Source: Adiantum capillus-veneris (Eukaryota; Streptophyta; Polypodiopsida; Polypodiales; Pteridaceae). From it: a stretch of DNA of 64,000 nucleotides. The DNA lies in the NCBI GenBank assembly GCA_014529385.2, contig CM043943.1:99086355-99150354 (forward strand), written 5' to 3'. A program made the translations under genes and the position numbers. Below are positions 11,467 through 22,713 of the stretch, in pieces. The notes under the pieces were generated by a model. It was not told where the DNA came from, made no database searches, and saw only the letters and a list, made by a program, of their open reading frames with translations. Positions within the stretch are counted from its first letter, which is position 1; every line of letters begins with the position of its first letter.

Positions 11467-12617
11467 TGTCAGGAGTTTTTTGGAGCAAGGGATTGTGCAT
11501 TTGTATATACCCATGCATGGTGCATCGAATAAAGAATTGCCCATTTTCCAGAGCCAGGTGGTTACGTGGGGCCCAAATGTGTACATGTCGGACAACATGT
11601 ACATAGTGCATCGATTTTCACTATCACCAGTACCAGTGTGTTTTTTCTATAACAATGAGGAGTTGGTAGCATGTAAAACTTCTCAAGGAAGCTATCTGCG
11701 GGCCGACGACATGAGGTAAGCAGGTGCGTCACATGGCATCTAGTGGCGTCAGGAGGTCGAATGGGGTCAATATTTGCACGTGGATGAGTACGGACACAAC
11801 GTGGGTGTTTTCTTGTGATGATTATGCAGAAAGGTCATCATGAGGACCATCTTTTGGGGCCACTTCACGTGGTGGCGGGATGCATTATTGGAAAAAGTTG
11901 AGTGCCAGGTGTGCGGATGGATGCAAAAAGGTGACAACTATGCACTGCGAGGTCAGCTTTTGGCCTGTTCGGGGTCCGTTTGAGGTCAACTAAAAGGCCA
12001 AGAGTGCCCAAGTAATAAAGCTAAGTGTGGGAACTGAAAAAACTGAGAGAAGACCAGGAAAAATGTGGAGAGAAGAGGAGGAACAGTCGCAACTGTGTTT
12101 TTGCTGTTTTTGGAGCCTGTTTTGGTTGGCCGTAAACTGCTCATCCGAGGTCGGATTTGAGCACTTTGACATTGTAGACTGAGGTTTTGGGTCGTTCCGG
12201 ACACGATGGTGCTATCCATTTTGCCAAATTCCTCACTTTTTTCTATTGTTTTGGCTGTGTAAGTGTCTTCTATGAGCGAAGCTTTTGCTCGAATTTGTGA
12301 TTGTATCTGGCATATTTTACCCATATTGTGTGATGCATTTGCCCCATTGGTGTTGGCCCAAGCTCGATTGTATCTAAACATCAGAAATTATCCTCTTTTG
12401 AGCTGAGTTGTTTGGGTGTGTGTGTGTGTGTCTCTCTGTGTGGAGTGGGTAAATGGGTAGTCTCTCTCCTCTCACTCCATAGGTGTGTTCCCTGTCTCGG
12501 CCAGGTGGGTTGTGTAAGCCGAGTGGTGCCCCATAGTGTGTGTGTGTGTGTGTATCATCCCAAGAGTGTGTGTCGGGTCATTATAGAGGCGTTGTGTGTG
12601 TTTCCATCCCGCTTACA
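11467..12617 (+). repeat. 3' LTR of Ty3 element A
   Basis: Starts TGTCAGGAG as the 5' LTR does and ends CTTACA, followed by GCGG. It is about 40 bp shorter than the 5' LTR, mostly in the TG/CT block. Confidence 0.88.
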
Positions 12618-13290
12618 GCGGTGTGGCACATAAGGAGCCTAGGGGCAATAGACAATAGGCAGAAAAGCTGAACTGGGCAAACAGAGTCATGCTAGGGCCA
12701 CTGAGGCCTCCAAGGGCAAGGAGATGGAGCCTACAGACTACGAGCTAGAGACATAAACGATTCCTTGTGCCCACACACAAACACTTGGTAAAGAAGCTAA
12801 AGATGGATCCATCGGTAGATGGCATCAATGAGGGAGCTAAGGGGTGATCAGATCAGTGTTAGGATTTGATATGCACCCCACAATTTCAATGGACACTCAG
12901 CTTCAAGGATTGCCAATCCGTATGGAATAGAAAATTTTTCCAATGCCATTACAAATACTGTTTTCATTATTCACAACCATTGCAACAACTTTTGATACCT
13001 ATAATCCAACCAAAATCAAACCTTGTAAATAAGAGCCGTGGAAAAAGCGTACATGTCTATGATCGCAAATAAAATCTAGTTGTATACATTGAAAGATATA
13101 GCAAGTGAACATTGCACATGAATTTGTCACCAAATAACAATGAAAAAGATACATTATAATAGAATACTCTACTTTAATGCAGTGAATTCCATCTTGCACT
13201 TCAATAGGCTCCTTTGATAGGCTTAAAAATTCCATGATGCATATCCATTAATTTAAATGCAATAGCCAATGAAAAAACCTATGAGATAAA
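12618..13290. other. Sequence between element A and the hAT-1 relic
   Basis: About 670 bp beginning with the target duplication of element A. The first 280 bp are GC-balanced and should continue the short-LTR element interrupted at 3862. The rest is AT-rich. No gene or terminal repeat is recognised. Confidence 0.4.
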
Positions 13291-13299
13291 TACGAAACC

Positions 13300-14609
13300 A
13301 TATGTCAACTACATCACCATTAAGCTTACTCCACGTCATGCTGTTGTTATGGCTCCACTTCTTCTATTCTTTATGGTCTTCCATGCTTCGAAGCACTCCT
13401 CTTAAAGCACATTTTCTGGATTTGCAATCTTTGAAGTGTTCATACCAACAAACATCAACAAATTCAAACTCTCAAGAGAGAGATGATTGCAAAACTTGCT
13501 CTTAATATTGTTCATCTTTGAAAAGCCTCTCTCACATGCTACATTTGAAAGAGGTAACACCAACAAGGCTCTCCAAATATTTATGGTTCAACGAAATGAA
13601 TGCTCCCACTCATCATGATTATTGGTATCCAGCCAAGCAGCATACATATCTTCTACTTTAAAACAATTTCGATTCTAGTAATAAAGGACCTGCATTCTCC
13701 TTTACACTCTTGCTCATTAATTAACGATCTCTCTCCTTGCCCAAATTGCTTACATAGAACTATCAACCATTCTCTATACATAGCATCTAGCTTTTCCAAC
13801 TCCGGATCATAATCCTTCGGTGATAAATACTTTGCTACTTCAAAAACATCAAAATCCCCTTTAAAGAGATCCCACAATGATTGTCTTATGCTTCTAACAT
13901 AGCCTTGACACAAACATATCACAATATACAAATGCAGTATCATAAGTCTCATGGGGATAAGCTACATCTCCTTCACACATCGGAACCAAATGCAAACAAT
14001 AAGAGTGTATAGTACCTTTCTCATCTTTGTACATCATTACACCCTTTTGCTCATGAACCTTTCTAATAAAAAAATTTGTATGCTTTGTCTCACTTGCAAA
14101 TTTAGGACCCCAGAAAGACAATCGAAAGGTTTCAACCACAGATTTAAAATGGTCCCCAATGCTAGCTAGACATGTCAACATGCAATTCTTGAAATTTGCA
14201 GTTTAAAATATTAAACTCTCCAAGTACATCTGCAAAGAAGTGAAGCAAGAACTGAACCTTGTAATTAGTGAGGGATGCATATAATGTTGCATCTTCACTT
14301 CTCATAACAGCCAAATAAGCAAGCATAAGTCTCACAACTTTCGTCAAGACCTGACCTTTAGAGAGCCATCTAACATCATGCATTTTTTGAGGATGCAATT
14401 TTCCTCTTCTACCAGTTCCAAAAGCCTGTACCACTTCAACAAGAAAACAATGCCTCTTTGCAGATTGAGATGTCCACTCATAAAGCTTCCCTGCAATCTT
14501 GTCCACAAATTTGAACTCTTTACATGCATTGAAAGCATCATTTGCAGCAAGAGCTTCTCTATGGGCGATACAATGAAAACCCACAAGATGAGGAATCTAT
14601 TGCTTTAAA
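13300..14609 (-). pseudogene. hAT-1 transposase, 3' two thirds (ZNF862-like)
   Basis: Three overlapping minus-strand frames form one hAT protein. 14162-14584 gives PHLVGFHCIAHREALAAND and then KMHDVRWLSKGQVL. 13894-14181 and 13653-13952 carry the middle. Near 13490-13560 the C-terminal hAT dimerisation core is recognisable as ERGFSKMNNIKSKF. This resembles the hAT branch related to animal ZNF862 proteins. The upstream part of the protein is missing here but present at 31457-31530, so the gene was split by element hAT-B. Frameshifts between the segments and a TAG upstream of PHLVG show it was dead or died later. Confidence 0.75.
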
Positions 14610-14630
14610 TAGGGATTTAATATTTGCATA
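14610..14630 (+). repeat. Left terminal inverted repeat of hAT-B
   Basis: TAGGGATTTAATATTTGC. The first 9-10 bases match the right terminus inverted, with T instead of C at position one. The similarity is patchy further in. Confidence 0.65.
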
Positions 14631-14741
14631 ATTACATCAAATTTTGTGTGATCACGAGGTCTTATTGACACATTTACATGATTACACTAAACATAATCAC
14701 ACAGAACCCGGTTAAGGGCGACCTGCTAACCCACTAAATTT

Positions 14742-14830
14742 CCATCGGGCTTTTCAGTATTCCCGGTGGGCCTGCCGGGGTTTATCATTTTCCTTGTGGA
14801 CAGCTGGGAATACTGAAAAGCCTGGCGGGC
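14742..14830. repeat. Left subterminal GC-rich hairpin of hAT-B
   Basis: Arms 14742-14772 and 14797-14830 are complementary over about 30 bp (catcgggcttttcagtattc against gaatactgaaaagcctggcg). The same design is found at the other end of the element (31202-31291). Confidence 0.75.
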
Positions 14831-14895
14831 TCACATAATTATATATATGTGGGCCCGATCGGGCCTGCTGGGTGTTATTTTGTCTTGCTTTCATC

Positions 14896-15254
<359 letters not shown>

Positions 15255-15670
15255 CTTATCACGGGGGCATCAACTCGGTGACGCGGGGAAGATGGTGTCC
15301 TTGTGGTAAGTATTGGCTTACTATCTCGGTACTACGTCGGTAACGCGACGAATCTAGTATCCTTATGGTAAGTAAACTTTCCTTTACCTTTCCCAAAAAA
15401 CATATGGGAATCGGTCGGTAACGCGGCTATATGATGTTCGTATGCAGGCTATTGTTTTTCCTTAGATTCAAGCGGCACTCAGTCGGTAACACGGCTAATA
15501 GAGTGTCGTTTGTTAGAAGCATTTGTTTTTTCATAAATGTGGTGTTCAGGTCGTTAACCCGGCCATACGAACGTCATATAATTTGTATGTGCATGTGCAA
15601 TTAATTTTTTAAGTATTAAGTATATGAAATACTTGGTCGGTAACGCGGCTGTGAAGAGTATTTCATATAC
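15255..15670 (+). other. Array of six hairpins with a conserved apical stem-loop
   Basis: Six units: stems 15255-15271/15291-15310, 15317-15334/15355-15372, 15401-15412/15433-15444, 15473-15480/15501-15508, 15538-15547/15569-15578 and 15620-15633/15657-15670. The outer stems pair over 8-17 bp yet differ in sequence from unit to unit. Each encloses a 19-23 nt segment around GTCGGTAACGCGGC, which itself folds as a 4-5 bp stem (GTCG with CGGC) closed by a hexaloop GTAACG or a near variant. The fifth inner pair varies as C-G, G-U, A-T, G-C and G-U in units 2-6, so pairing is kept while bases change. G-U pairs are frequent on the plus strand, which suggests a structured RNA read in that direction, or DNA hairpins bound by a protein. 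Units 1 and 2 also share CCTT-TGGTAAGTA after the loop. Confidence 0.7.
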
Positions 15671-15755
15671 AAAGTGTATGAATTGTTTGATTTTGTTGTT
15701 TTTAACTGTCCATTTGAAATTATATACTAGCTAATCGAATACTTTATTCATCAAT

Positions 15756-16045
15756 CATCGCTATTGTAAATGTTCCATTTATATAATTTATATGTAAAAA
15801 AGTATTTGCACACAAATTGCATGTTTAATATTCTTTTTTAATCTTTTTAAAGGACACTCAAGCACTATCGCTATTTTTAATGCTTTATTTACATAAATTC
15901 TCTGTAAAAAATCTAAATGCACACAATTTTCATGTTAAATATTCTTTTGTATCTTTTTAAAGAGCATCAATTATCATCGCTTTTTGATTGCTACATTTAC
16001 ATAAATTCTATGTAAAAAAGTGTGTGAACACAATTTGCTAGTCCA
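15756..16045. repeat. 110 bp tandem repeat, about 2.6 copies
   Basis: Copies begin at about 15756, 15865 and 15975 with (c/t)atcgct. Each includes ttaca(t)ataa, tgtaaaaaa and gcacacaa boxes at the same spacing. Copies have diverged by perhaps a fifth. The tract is AT-rich and non-coding. Confidence 0.75.
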
Positions 16046-16423
16046 ATTTGTATACTTCCAATGTTTTAAATGTTTTTGAAGTTTTTAAGTCGGTGTGTGC
16101 TTTATTTGAATTAGTATGTGCGCACGGAGAAAAATATAAGTTAAAAATTCAATTCATGCTGAAATGTGCCAGACTGTTAACATGTATTGTTTGATCTGAA
16201 TTAAGTTCTTATAAACCACTTGTTTGAACTGCATTTTACACGTGTAACAGATTGCAATTTTAAGTGAAGATTATTTTCAATTTTTATCAATATTTCCTTG
16301 CACATTTGTTAAAGTCTTCAAGTGGTGGTTAAGAGTTTACCTGAGATAGTGTGAGAGTGTTAATGTCATTTGCAACCATGAATTTGTATTTGATATGCTG
16401 CTTTTTTATTGTCCAGTGCAAAT

Positions 16424-17489
16424 ATGACGCCAGACCAAAAGAAATGTATTATGTGTGCCATTTGTAAAGAATGTATTTTGGCATTCTCATCATGTGCAGC
16501 TGATCGCATACAGCAGATTAGTGAAAGTGATGTCTACATCAAAGACATCACTAGCGCTATATGGGAGAACACAGAGTGCAGGTTGTGACTTGAAGGCCAA
16601 TACAAGTTGTTGCTTCCAGCAGGGATACGAGAATTTGACCCCTATCACAAGGTCATGACAGTGTTGGGAAATATGAAAGTATGTTGCAAAGACTTAAAGG
16701 AAGATATCCCACCTGCCTGTGACTTGTCAAAATTAGAGCTCTGGGATAAATTGTGGAAAGAACAAAAGGTAAAGATGAAGTGTGTGAAAGCACATGACCA
16801 ATAAGCCTTACCCAAGAGATTGAAGATGGCCCAAGATGTACAAGCATCTTTGGGAGGTCGATCCGATGCCAGCGGCACCGGCACAATCATGCGCACTGCT
16901 TTGAATGCAAGGTGTGCTCATCTTGTCGGCATCCCTCACGAAGCCTTGGTAGAAGGTATGAGGATTGGAGCACGCTCCTTCGGTGTATGCACATTGTACA
17001 CCATCAAAGACATTTCATTTTTTCCAGACCACATTACATATGTGGAAAAATGTTACAAGGGAGGGAGTGAGGTGAAATTTGACAGCTTTCAGACAGAGCA
17101 AGGAATGAAAACGTTTCACCCCTCCATTTTAAGGTGCATTGGGTTTACTACAGAAGCTCCTTGGATCATGATATTCCCATACTACAATAGGGGTACCATG
17201 GGCGACATGATGTGTCGCAAACTGTTCGCTCATTCATTGTTCAGATGACACATGGACAAGCTACAACACGACTGGAGGTCATTGCTTGTAGAAAATCTTC
17301 CTGTAAACAAGATAGACACATTGCGGATCAAAGCAGTGATCGAGCAGATGCCAGCCATTTGTCATGCCTTAATCGACGGCGTTGCGGCTGCCCACTCGGC
17401 CGGTATACTGCACAGTGACGTGCACCTGTTCAACATAATGTTGGACTTTACTCGCGCCAATAAATCCACGTCGGCATCATCGATTGAGG
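16424..17489 (+). pseudogene. Protein-kinase-like gene carried in hAT-B, first part
   Basis: One frame runs from ATG 16424 to a likely splice donor at 17490 (gag|gtatgatg), broken only by TGA near 16587, TAA at 16802-16804 and TGA near 17246. The N-terminal part has a CIMCAICKEC Cys cluster. The second half resembles a protein kinase domain: HPSILRCIGFTTEAPWIMIF for strands 4-5 and hinge, then a catalytic loop HSDVHLFNIML with Asp and Asn in the HxDxxxxN positions. The Gly loop is not recognisable. The activation segment should be in the next exon, beyond the 9 kb insertion. It lies on the strand opposite the hAT transposase and converges with it, which fits a captured host gene or a passenger gene of the element. 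It is unlikely to be functional. Confidence 0.6.
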
Positions 17490-17692
17490 TATGATGCTAA
17501 GAACACCAGCTAAGCATGCAACAAATAATTATATGCATCCAAGCGCACAGTCGAACGAAGCAGTTTTTCATACACAGAGAGCAGGGAGTGCCGAGATATA
17601 CATAATCTATGATATATATATGTCTTGTGCAGGGTATTCTTTTTTTTATTGAAGTTTATTATCTGGTTTGAAGTGGTTCACCTAATTGAATT

Positions 17693-18054
17693 TGTCATAA
17701 TAACCAATATCTAATTCTCCTAAATGATTTTCTCATATTAAACTGATCATTTAATGTGGGGAAGTGCCAAGGGAGAAAAAGCTAGAATATTGGTTAAGCT
17801 AGCAGACCGGCCACAGTAGGGATCCAAAGGAGGGAAAATAGGGATCCAAAAGGGGGTCCATCTGCAAAAGAGCCATGTACAACAATGGGCTAAAAAGACC
17901 CTAAGGTTAAGCCCGTTAAGACTTCCAAAATGCTAAGGTTATGTCCAAAGGTCAACCCTAGGGGAATTGGATGCTTTGTGTGTGTTAAAAAAAGTCTTTG
18001 CATATCCCTACATGGGAGGGGGCGAGCCTTTCTTCTAGGGGAAGAGAGAGAAAG

Positions 18055-18136
<82 letters not shown>

Positions 18137-19341
18137 GCTCCCTTTACACAAAGGGAATGAGGGACACATGTCAGCTCCCTAGGCCAGATGCCCACAAGGT
18201 GTACCCAATTCCTATTGGATGGCCTTAGAGGTGGACCAATGAGAATTAGGCTAGAGTAAATCTAGTTTAATTAATTTAAAAACACTTAATAAAAAGAACC
18301 AATAAAAATTAAGTCTCCTGGATGATTATTGGACAGCCCGTGATGAAGGGGTCCAATAGGAATTGAGCAGCCCAATGGGCTACTTAATTCCTATTGGTCA
18401 GAATGGGGAAAGGTCCAATGGAGATTTAATTCATTTAAATAAATTAAATTTAATTGATTAAGCTCTCACAAAAGAGGAAAGGGGGACACATGTTAGAAGG
18501 CTATCACTTATGCTGCTTAATAGCCATTGGCTTGACTTGGGGAGGTCCAATGGGGAGCCTGTAAGAGCAAATAGCAAGAGGGCTCGCCCAAGAGAGAGAG
18601 GGGGCTGATTTTTGCAAGGCATTATCACACACACACTCACACAATCTCATGTGTAAAGAAAGAGAAGACTATCTCTTCCCAAGCTTTAATGGAGAGCTCA
18701 TCACCTACTCCAAGCTTGTGAGATAGAAGCCTACATCGACACACTCTTGGCTTGTGAATGCAAATCCAACCAAGAGCCAATCTTCAATGCATGCTCATCT
18801 CCTCTATCAAGCTAATTACTAAGCTAAAGCTATGCTAATATGAGTGATTATGTGAGGAGATGTACATCTTTCTCGTAAGATACTCCTTCTTCCTCTCAAT
18901 CTACTCTCATACCCTGCTAGCTCTCACCATCTTCGAAGGTGTGTGAGGTCTCGGGTCTGAGAACGGGGATAATTAAAGTTGTGTTTAGTAAGTGTTTTGC
19001 TTAGTGCATGAAGCTTTCATCTTCATTGCACTAGCTAGTCTTGAAGGAACACAAAGAATTGTATTGTACAATGTCTCTCTTGATGGGAGAAACCATAATA
19101 CAAAGCCTTTTGGAGGGGGGACCGGCTCCATGCAAATCCGGTCCTCAACTGTTGTCAATAGCTTAATTTCTCTCTCTTTTGAAAGTATTGTTGATGCTAT
19201 CTAACTAGGTGTTATGCTTTTTGTTTCTCTCTCCACCCAAGCACTCTTGTAATTCTCATTAGGAATGTATTATAATGAAATGCCCACTATGTTCATGCTA
19301 ATTTCTGCTACACACAAGTTTTTAGGCCATTAAATGTTACA
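17693..19341 (+). repeat. 5' LTR of Ty3 element B
   Basis: Starts TGTCATAATAACC and ends TGTTACA. Compared with 25028-26704 it is nearly identical but lacks some CA units and a short segment near 17940. It contains several CCAAT-type boxes, for example around 18190-18420. Confidence 0.95.
18056..18135. repeat. (CA)40 microsatellite in 5' LTR of element B
   Basis: Uninterrupted CA run. The matching position in the 3' LTR carries a longer run. Confidence 0.97.
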
Positions 19342-19342
19342 T

Positions 19343-19354
19343 TGGTATCAGAGC
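19343..19354 (+). promoter_or_regulatory. Primer binding site of element B
   Basis: TGGTATCAGAGC, an exact match to the plant initiator-Met tRNA 3' end, one base after the LTR. Confidence 0.95.
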
Positions 19355-19758
19355 ACAATGTTTCTCTTTTCTTGCTCAAGAAGGGAGGTCCTCAAGCTAG
19401 CTATAAATTGTTGGTATTATTAATTGCCTGTGAGTAAGTAGAATAGGGATTTTTCAGCCTTGTAGTGCGCCTACCTTCGTGCAGTTAACGGGGCATCACC
19501 GTCGAGATCTATGGTCTTAATAGTGGAGTCCTACGGGGCTTGCCTATGGCTTAACCACTATTGAGCTATCAGAAGCTTGACAGGAGCCGGTGCTGTTTTG
19601 GTGTCGAAAGACCCTCTCTTCTATTCCTTGCAATTAATGGTATTCGAGCTGCGGGTACAGTAGCTTGAGTGATTTTTCTAAAGGGGTAAAGAGGAGTAGC
19701 AACTAGGGCTTGAAGTGCCAAAGTACACCTAAAAATTTTACACCTAAAAGTTGTTAGA

Positions 19759-22143
19759 ATGGGTGACAATAGTAAAAAGAGTGAAATTAATGTTAATAAC
19801 TTTGATTTTGCTCATGAGCAAGCAACTAATGATGCTTCAATGCTTGTTAACTATCTTGTTTCTAGGCTTCGACAAGCCATGGGCAATCCATCTCTCCAAA
19901 GCGAAGTGCAACGGCAGCTCCGTGCTCACAGGATTCTCCAAGATCATCACCATGACGAGAGAACACCTAGGAAGCCTCCTTGTGAGACTCCCAAAAGAGG
20001 TCTCTCTCTGATTCGGGAAGAAGAAGAGAATCCATACGAAGGGCTCAAGAATTTACTTCTTGATGATGCATCTCCTTCCCAAAGGAGAACTCAAGAGCCT
20101 CCACCGAAGGAACGAGAAAGAAGTGAGTCTCCCGCCACCTCGGCGGAGATGGCTCCACGAAGACGGCGGGCTAAACGCTCTCCATCACCACCAAAGTGGA
20201 GAAGACCATCGCACCCTTCTCCACATCATAATTCAAAGAGGGATGATAAAAGCAAGAGAAGAAAAAGGCGAGAAAGAGGACACCCTCTTCTCCATCTTCT
20301 TCATCCTCTTCCTCTTATGAAAGTGATGGTGAAGACGACGAAGATCAAGACAAGAAAAAGGCGAGAAAGAGGTCACCCTCTTCTCCATCTTCTTCAAATT
20401 CTTCACCTTCTGAAGAAAGTGATGGTGCAACCTTTGAACCATCAAAAATAAGAGGCCATAGGAAATCCTATGCCGCATGGAAGAGGTCATCCAAGCTAAA
20501 GAAATTCAAAGAGGAAGGTAAGAGCATCTCTTTCCTTACCTATGATGGTACCTTTGCTGCTACGGACAAAGTCTTGGCCTTTATCCAGCAATTCAATGCG
20601 GCGTTTGGAGATGAGGGCTTCACGAGTCCTCTAATCTACACCATGTAGCTATGCACTTTCAAAACTCCTCCAGACAATGGTGGTCTAGCCTACGAGCCAA
20701 CGGTGAAGCTCCACGAACATGGAAAGCTTTAAGAGCTTCCATTATGAAGCAGTTTTTGGCCACCGATGCCAAAGACAAAGTACTCACCGAATGGCGAAGC
20801 TTAAAGCTCTCTCCCTATGAATCCATCCAAAAATATGTAGAGAAGTTTTGGGACTTACAACTCAAAGCCACTGCCTTCAAAAAGTTGGATTTTGGAGAGC
20901 AAAAGAAACAATTTTGTGCGGCCTTAACCAAAGAAATGGCGGAGTATGTCAACTCCCAAAGGCCACGTACCATATCGGCAATAATACACCATACTATAAT
21001 GGCCTCTCGAATCAATTTCCAAACGGGGGCTAAAAGAAATAATATGTTATAGAATTGATATTTTATTATCTATTGCAGCTGACAGGTGGCAAGAGCATCA
21101 GCAGATAATGGATTATGCATAAGGATGTTACATTTTATGTATATTTGATTATTCAAGTGCTCTTTGTGAGCTTTGGCCATATATGTCCGGCCGGCTAGTT
21201 TGTACTCACATTGACCATTCAAGAATCTATAAATTAAATACGTGCAAGAGGGAAATGGTCACTCTTGCACGGGGGGAGATTGCACCCAGTGTCTGTGTAC
21301 TTCTTCTCCCCTCTGTCCTCTTCTCTCTCGCCGTGCCGACGTAGCACTCCACTCTAGGAGGTGCGCTTGCACGTGCTCTCTCATTCTATCACGCTCTCTA
21401 TCTCTCTCTGTTTGCATACGTCGGGGCTATGTGCTATGCAAGTCGGCAGGTACGTAGATTTAGTCTTTTTATGTCTTCTTATGTGCTATTTTCCAGTATG
21501 TTGCAGGGCAACCATGCTCCCGTCTATTGCTAGCCCCGACATATGCAAACAGAGAGAGATAGAGAGCGTGATAGAATGAGAGAGCATGTGCATGCACACC
21601 TCCTAGAGCGGAGTGCTACGCCGGCATGGCGAGAGAGAAGAGGGCAGAGGGGAGAAGAAGTACACAGACACTGGGTGCAATCTCCCCCCGTGCAAGAGTG
21701 ACCATTTCCCTCTTGCACGTATTTAATTTATAGATTCTTGAATGGTCAAAGTGAGTACAAACTAGCCGGCCGGACATAATTGGCCAAAGCTCACAAAGAG
21801 CACTTGAATAATCAAATATACATAAAATGTAACATCCTTATGCATCATCCATTATCTGCTGATGCTCTTGCCACCTGTCAGCTGCAATAGATAATAAAAT
21901 ATCAATTCTATAACATAATAAGCCCATGGAAAACAAGGGTTCCAATGAGCCTAAGGGGAAGGACAATGTCCAAAAGTCTCCTAAGGGCAACTCCAACAAA
22001 GCTAAAGAGAAGGGAGTTACAAAAGTAAGAACAAACTCTCTCCTGAAGATCTTGAGCGTTGGTGTTTCAAGTGCGGCGAACATGGGCATGCGTACCACGC
22101 TTGTCCCCAAAAGAACAACCGCCAAGATCCTCCTAGAGCTTCC
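19759..22143 (+). pseudogene. Gag of element B, split by foldback element
   Basis: ATG 19759 opens a frame with MGDNSKKSEINVNNFDFAHE. It passes through a Ser/Arg/Glu-rich low-complexity part, with frame changes near 20290, into a Gag core: WKRSSKLKKFKEEG, then FSKTAHFL-type sequence near 20640 broken by a TAG, WKALRASIMKQFLATDAKDK and a FWDLQLKATAFKKLDF helix pair. At 21044-21916 the coding sequence is interrupted. It resumes with KPMENKGSNEPKGKD, and at about 22050-22100 there is an intact zinc knuckle CFKCGEHGHAYHAC. Removing the insertion would restore continuity between the two parts, so that insertion is secondary. Frame breaks elsewhere mean the gene is dead. Confidence 0.82.
21044..21916. 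mobile_element. Foldback element with 386 bp inverted arms
   Basis: Arms 21044-21429 and 21531-21916 are inverted copies of equal length, with only about a dozen differences and no indels. A 101 bp unique loop lies between. Termini read ATGTTATAGAATTGATATT. Flanking bases are AATAA or AAT on both sides, so the target duplication is short and its exact length is unclear. The arms hold a TATA-like ctataaatta and a CT-rich tract. There is no protein; the frames at 21242-21579 are shadows of the palindrome. It is a non-autonomous foldback element, or possibly two inverted LTR-like sequences. Confidence 0.88.
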
Positions 22144-22713
22144 TTGGTTGAAATCCAAGAGGAGGAGACTCACCAAACTCACCACAAAGGATCTCCTCTA
22201 TGCCATGCTTGGGGAAAGGTAAGAGAACATGATGCTTTTATTCTCTTTGACCCTGGTTCTACTCACAATTTTATATCTATAGAGTTGGCTACCAAGCTAG
22301 GCATACAATCCTACGAGATGGGAGATGTCCTACCCGCAGACAGTGCCTTCAAGGGGCAAGAAGCTTCAGTCACTCCCTTAATCAGGAAATTGAGGCTTCA
22401 TGTCCAAGGCTATGTGGACAAAGAGGACTTCTTTATTTCTCCTCTCAAGCATGAGGATGTAATCCTAGGGGCACCATGGTTTGACCGCCTGGCTGCCGAT
22501 GTTAAATTTTCTGAAAGGAGAATCTCCTTTAAGTTCAGGGAAAAAGACGTGTATATAGATGCTAAGGAAATGGGTAACACTATCCCCATTGTACATACAC
22601 CAGCTTTCAACAAGTCAATAAAGAGCCCTATTTCCGTGTACATGATTTTTGTTAAAGATTCTCAAAATGAACCTAATGCTTTAGCAAAAGAAAATAAAAG
22701 CAACCAAAAGTAA
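22144..22713 (+). pseudogene. Protease region of element B
   Basis: A 189-codon frame contains the retropepsin segment FILFDPGSTHNFISIELA, with DPG where D-S/T-G is usual; the catalytic Asp is kept and the next residue changed. Further on DVILGAPWFDRLAADV matches the ILG strand of Ty3 proteases. It is followed by a TAA at 22711-22713 that separates it from RT. Confidence 0.8.

Larger units (their letters stand above)
3863..12617 (+). mobile_element. Ty3/gypsy retrotransposon A, Tat-like, decayed
   Basis: Two direct LTRs of about 1.15-1.19 kb bound an internal region with, in order, Gag with a zinc knuckle, protease, reverse transcriptase, RNase H, a second RNase H of archaeal type, integrase and a GPF-type C-terminus. 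The extra RNase H between RT/RH and integrase is the hallmark of the Tat group (Ogre, Retand and relatives). Flanks share GCGG (3859-3862 and 12618-12621), possibly GCGGT, taken as the target duplication. The LTRs differ by substitutions and by microsatellite indels, and every reading frame carries stops or frameshifts, so the copy is old and dead. Confidence 0.92.

Noticed and set aside
3863-12617. Treating the Ty3 element A frames as working genes
   Set aside because: Every domain except integrase carries a stop or frameshift.
14602-14609. Perfect 8 bp hAT target duplication around hAT-B
   Set aside because: gctttaaa and ctcgctta do not match directly; only a shifted, imperfect TTAA-GC similarity is seen, so no clean duplication is claimed.
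15255-15670. CRISPR-like array reading of the GTCGGTAACGCGGC repeats
   Set aside because: Eukaryotic context, irregular spacing of 61-86 bp, and the spacers are self-complementary stem arms rather than unrelated inserts.
21242-21718. ORFs of 62-72 codons on both strands of the foldback element
   Set aside because: Mirror images produced by the palindrome, with no domain.
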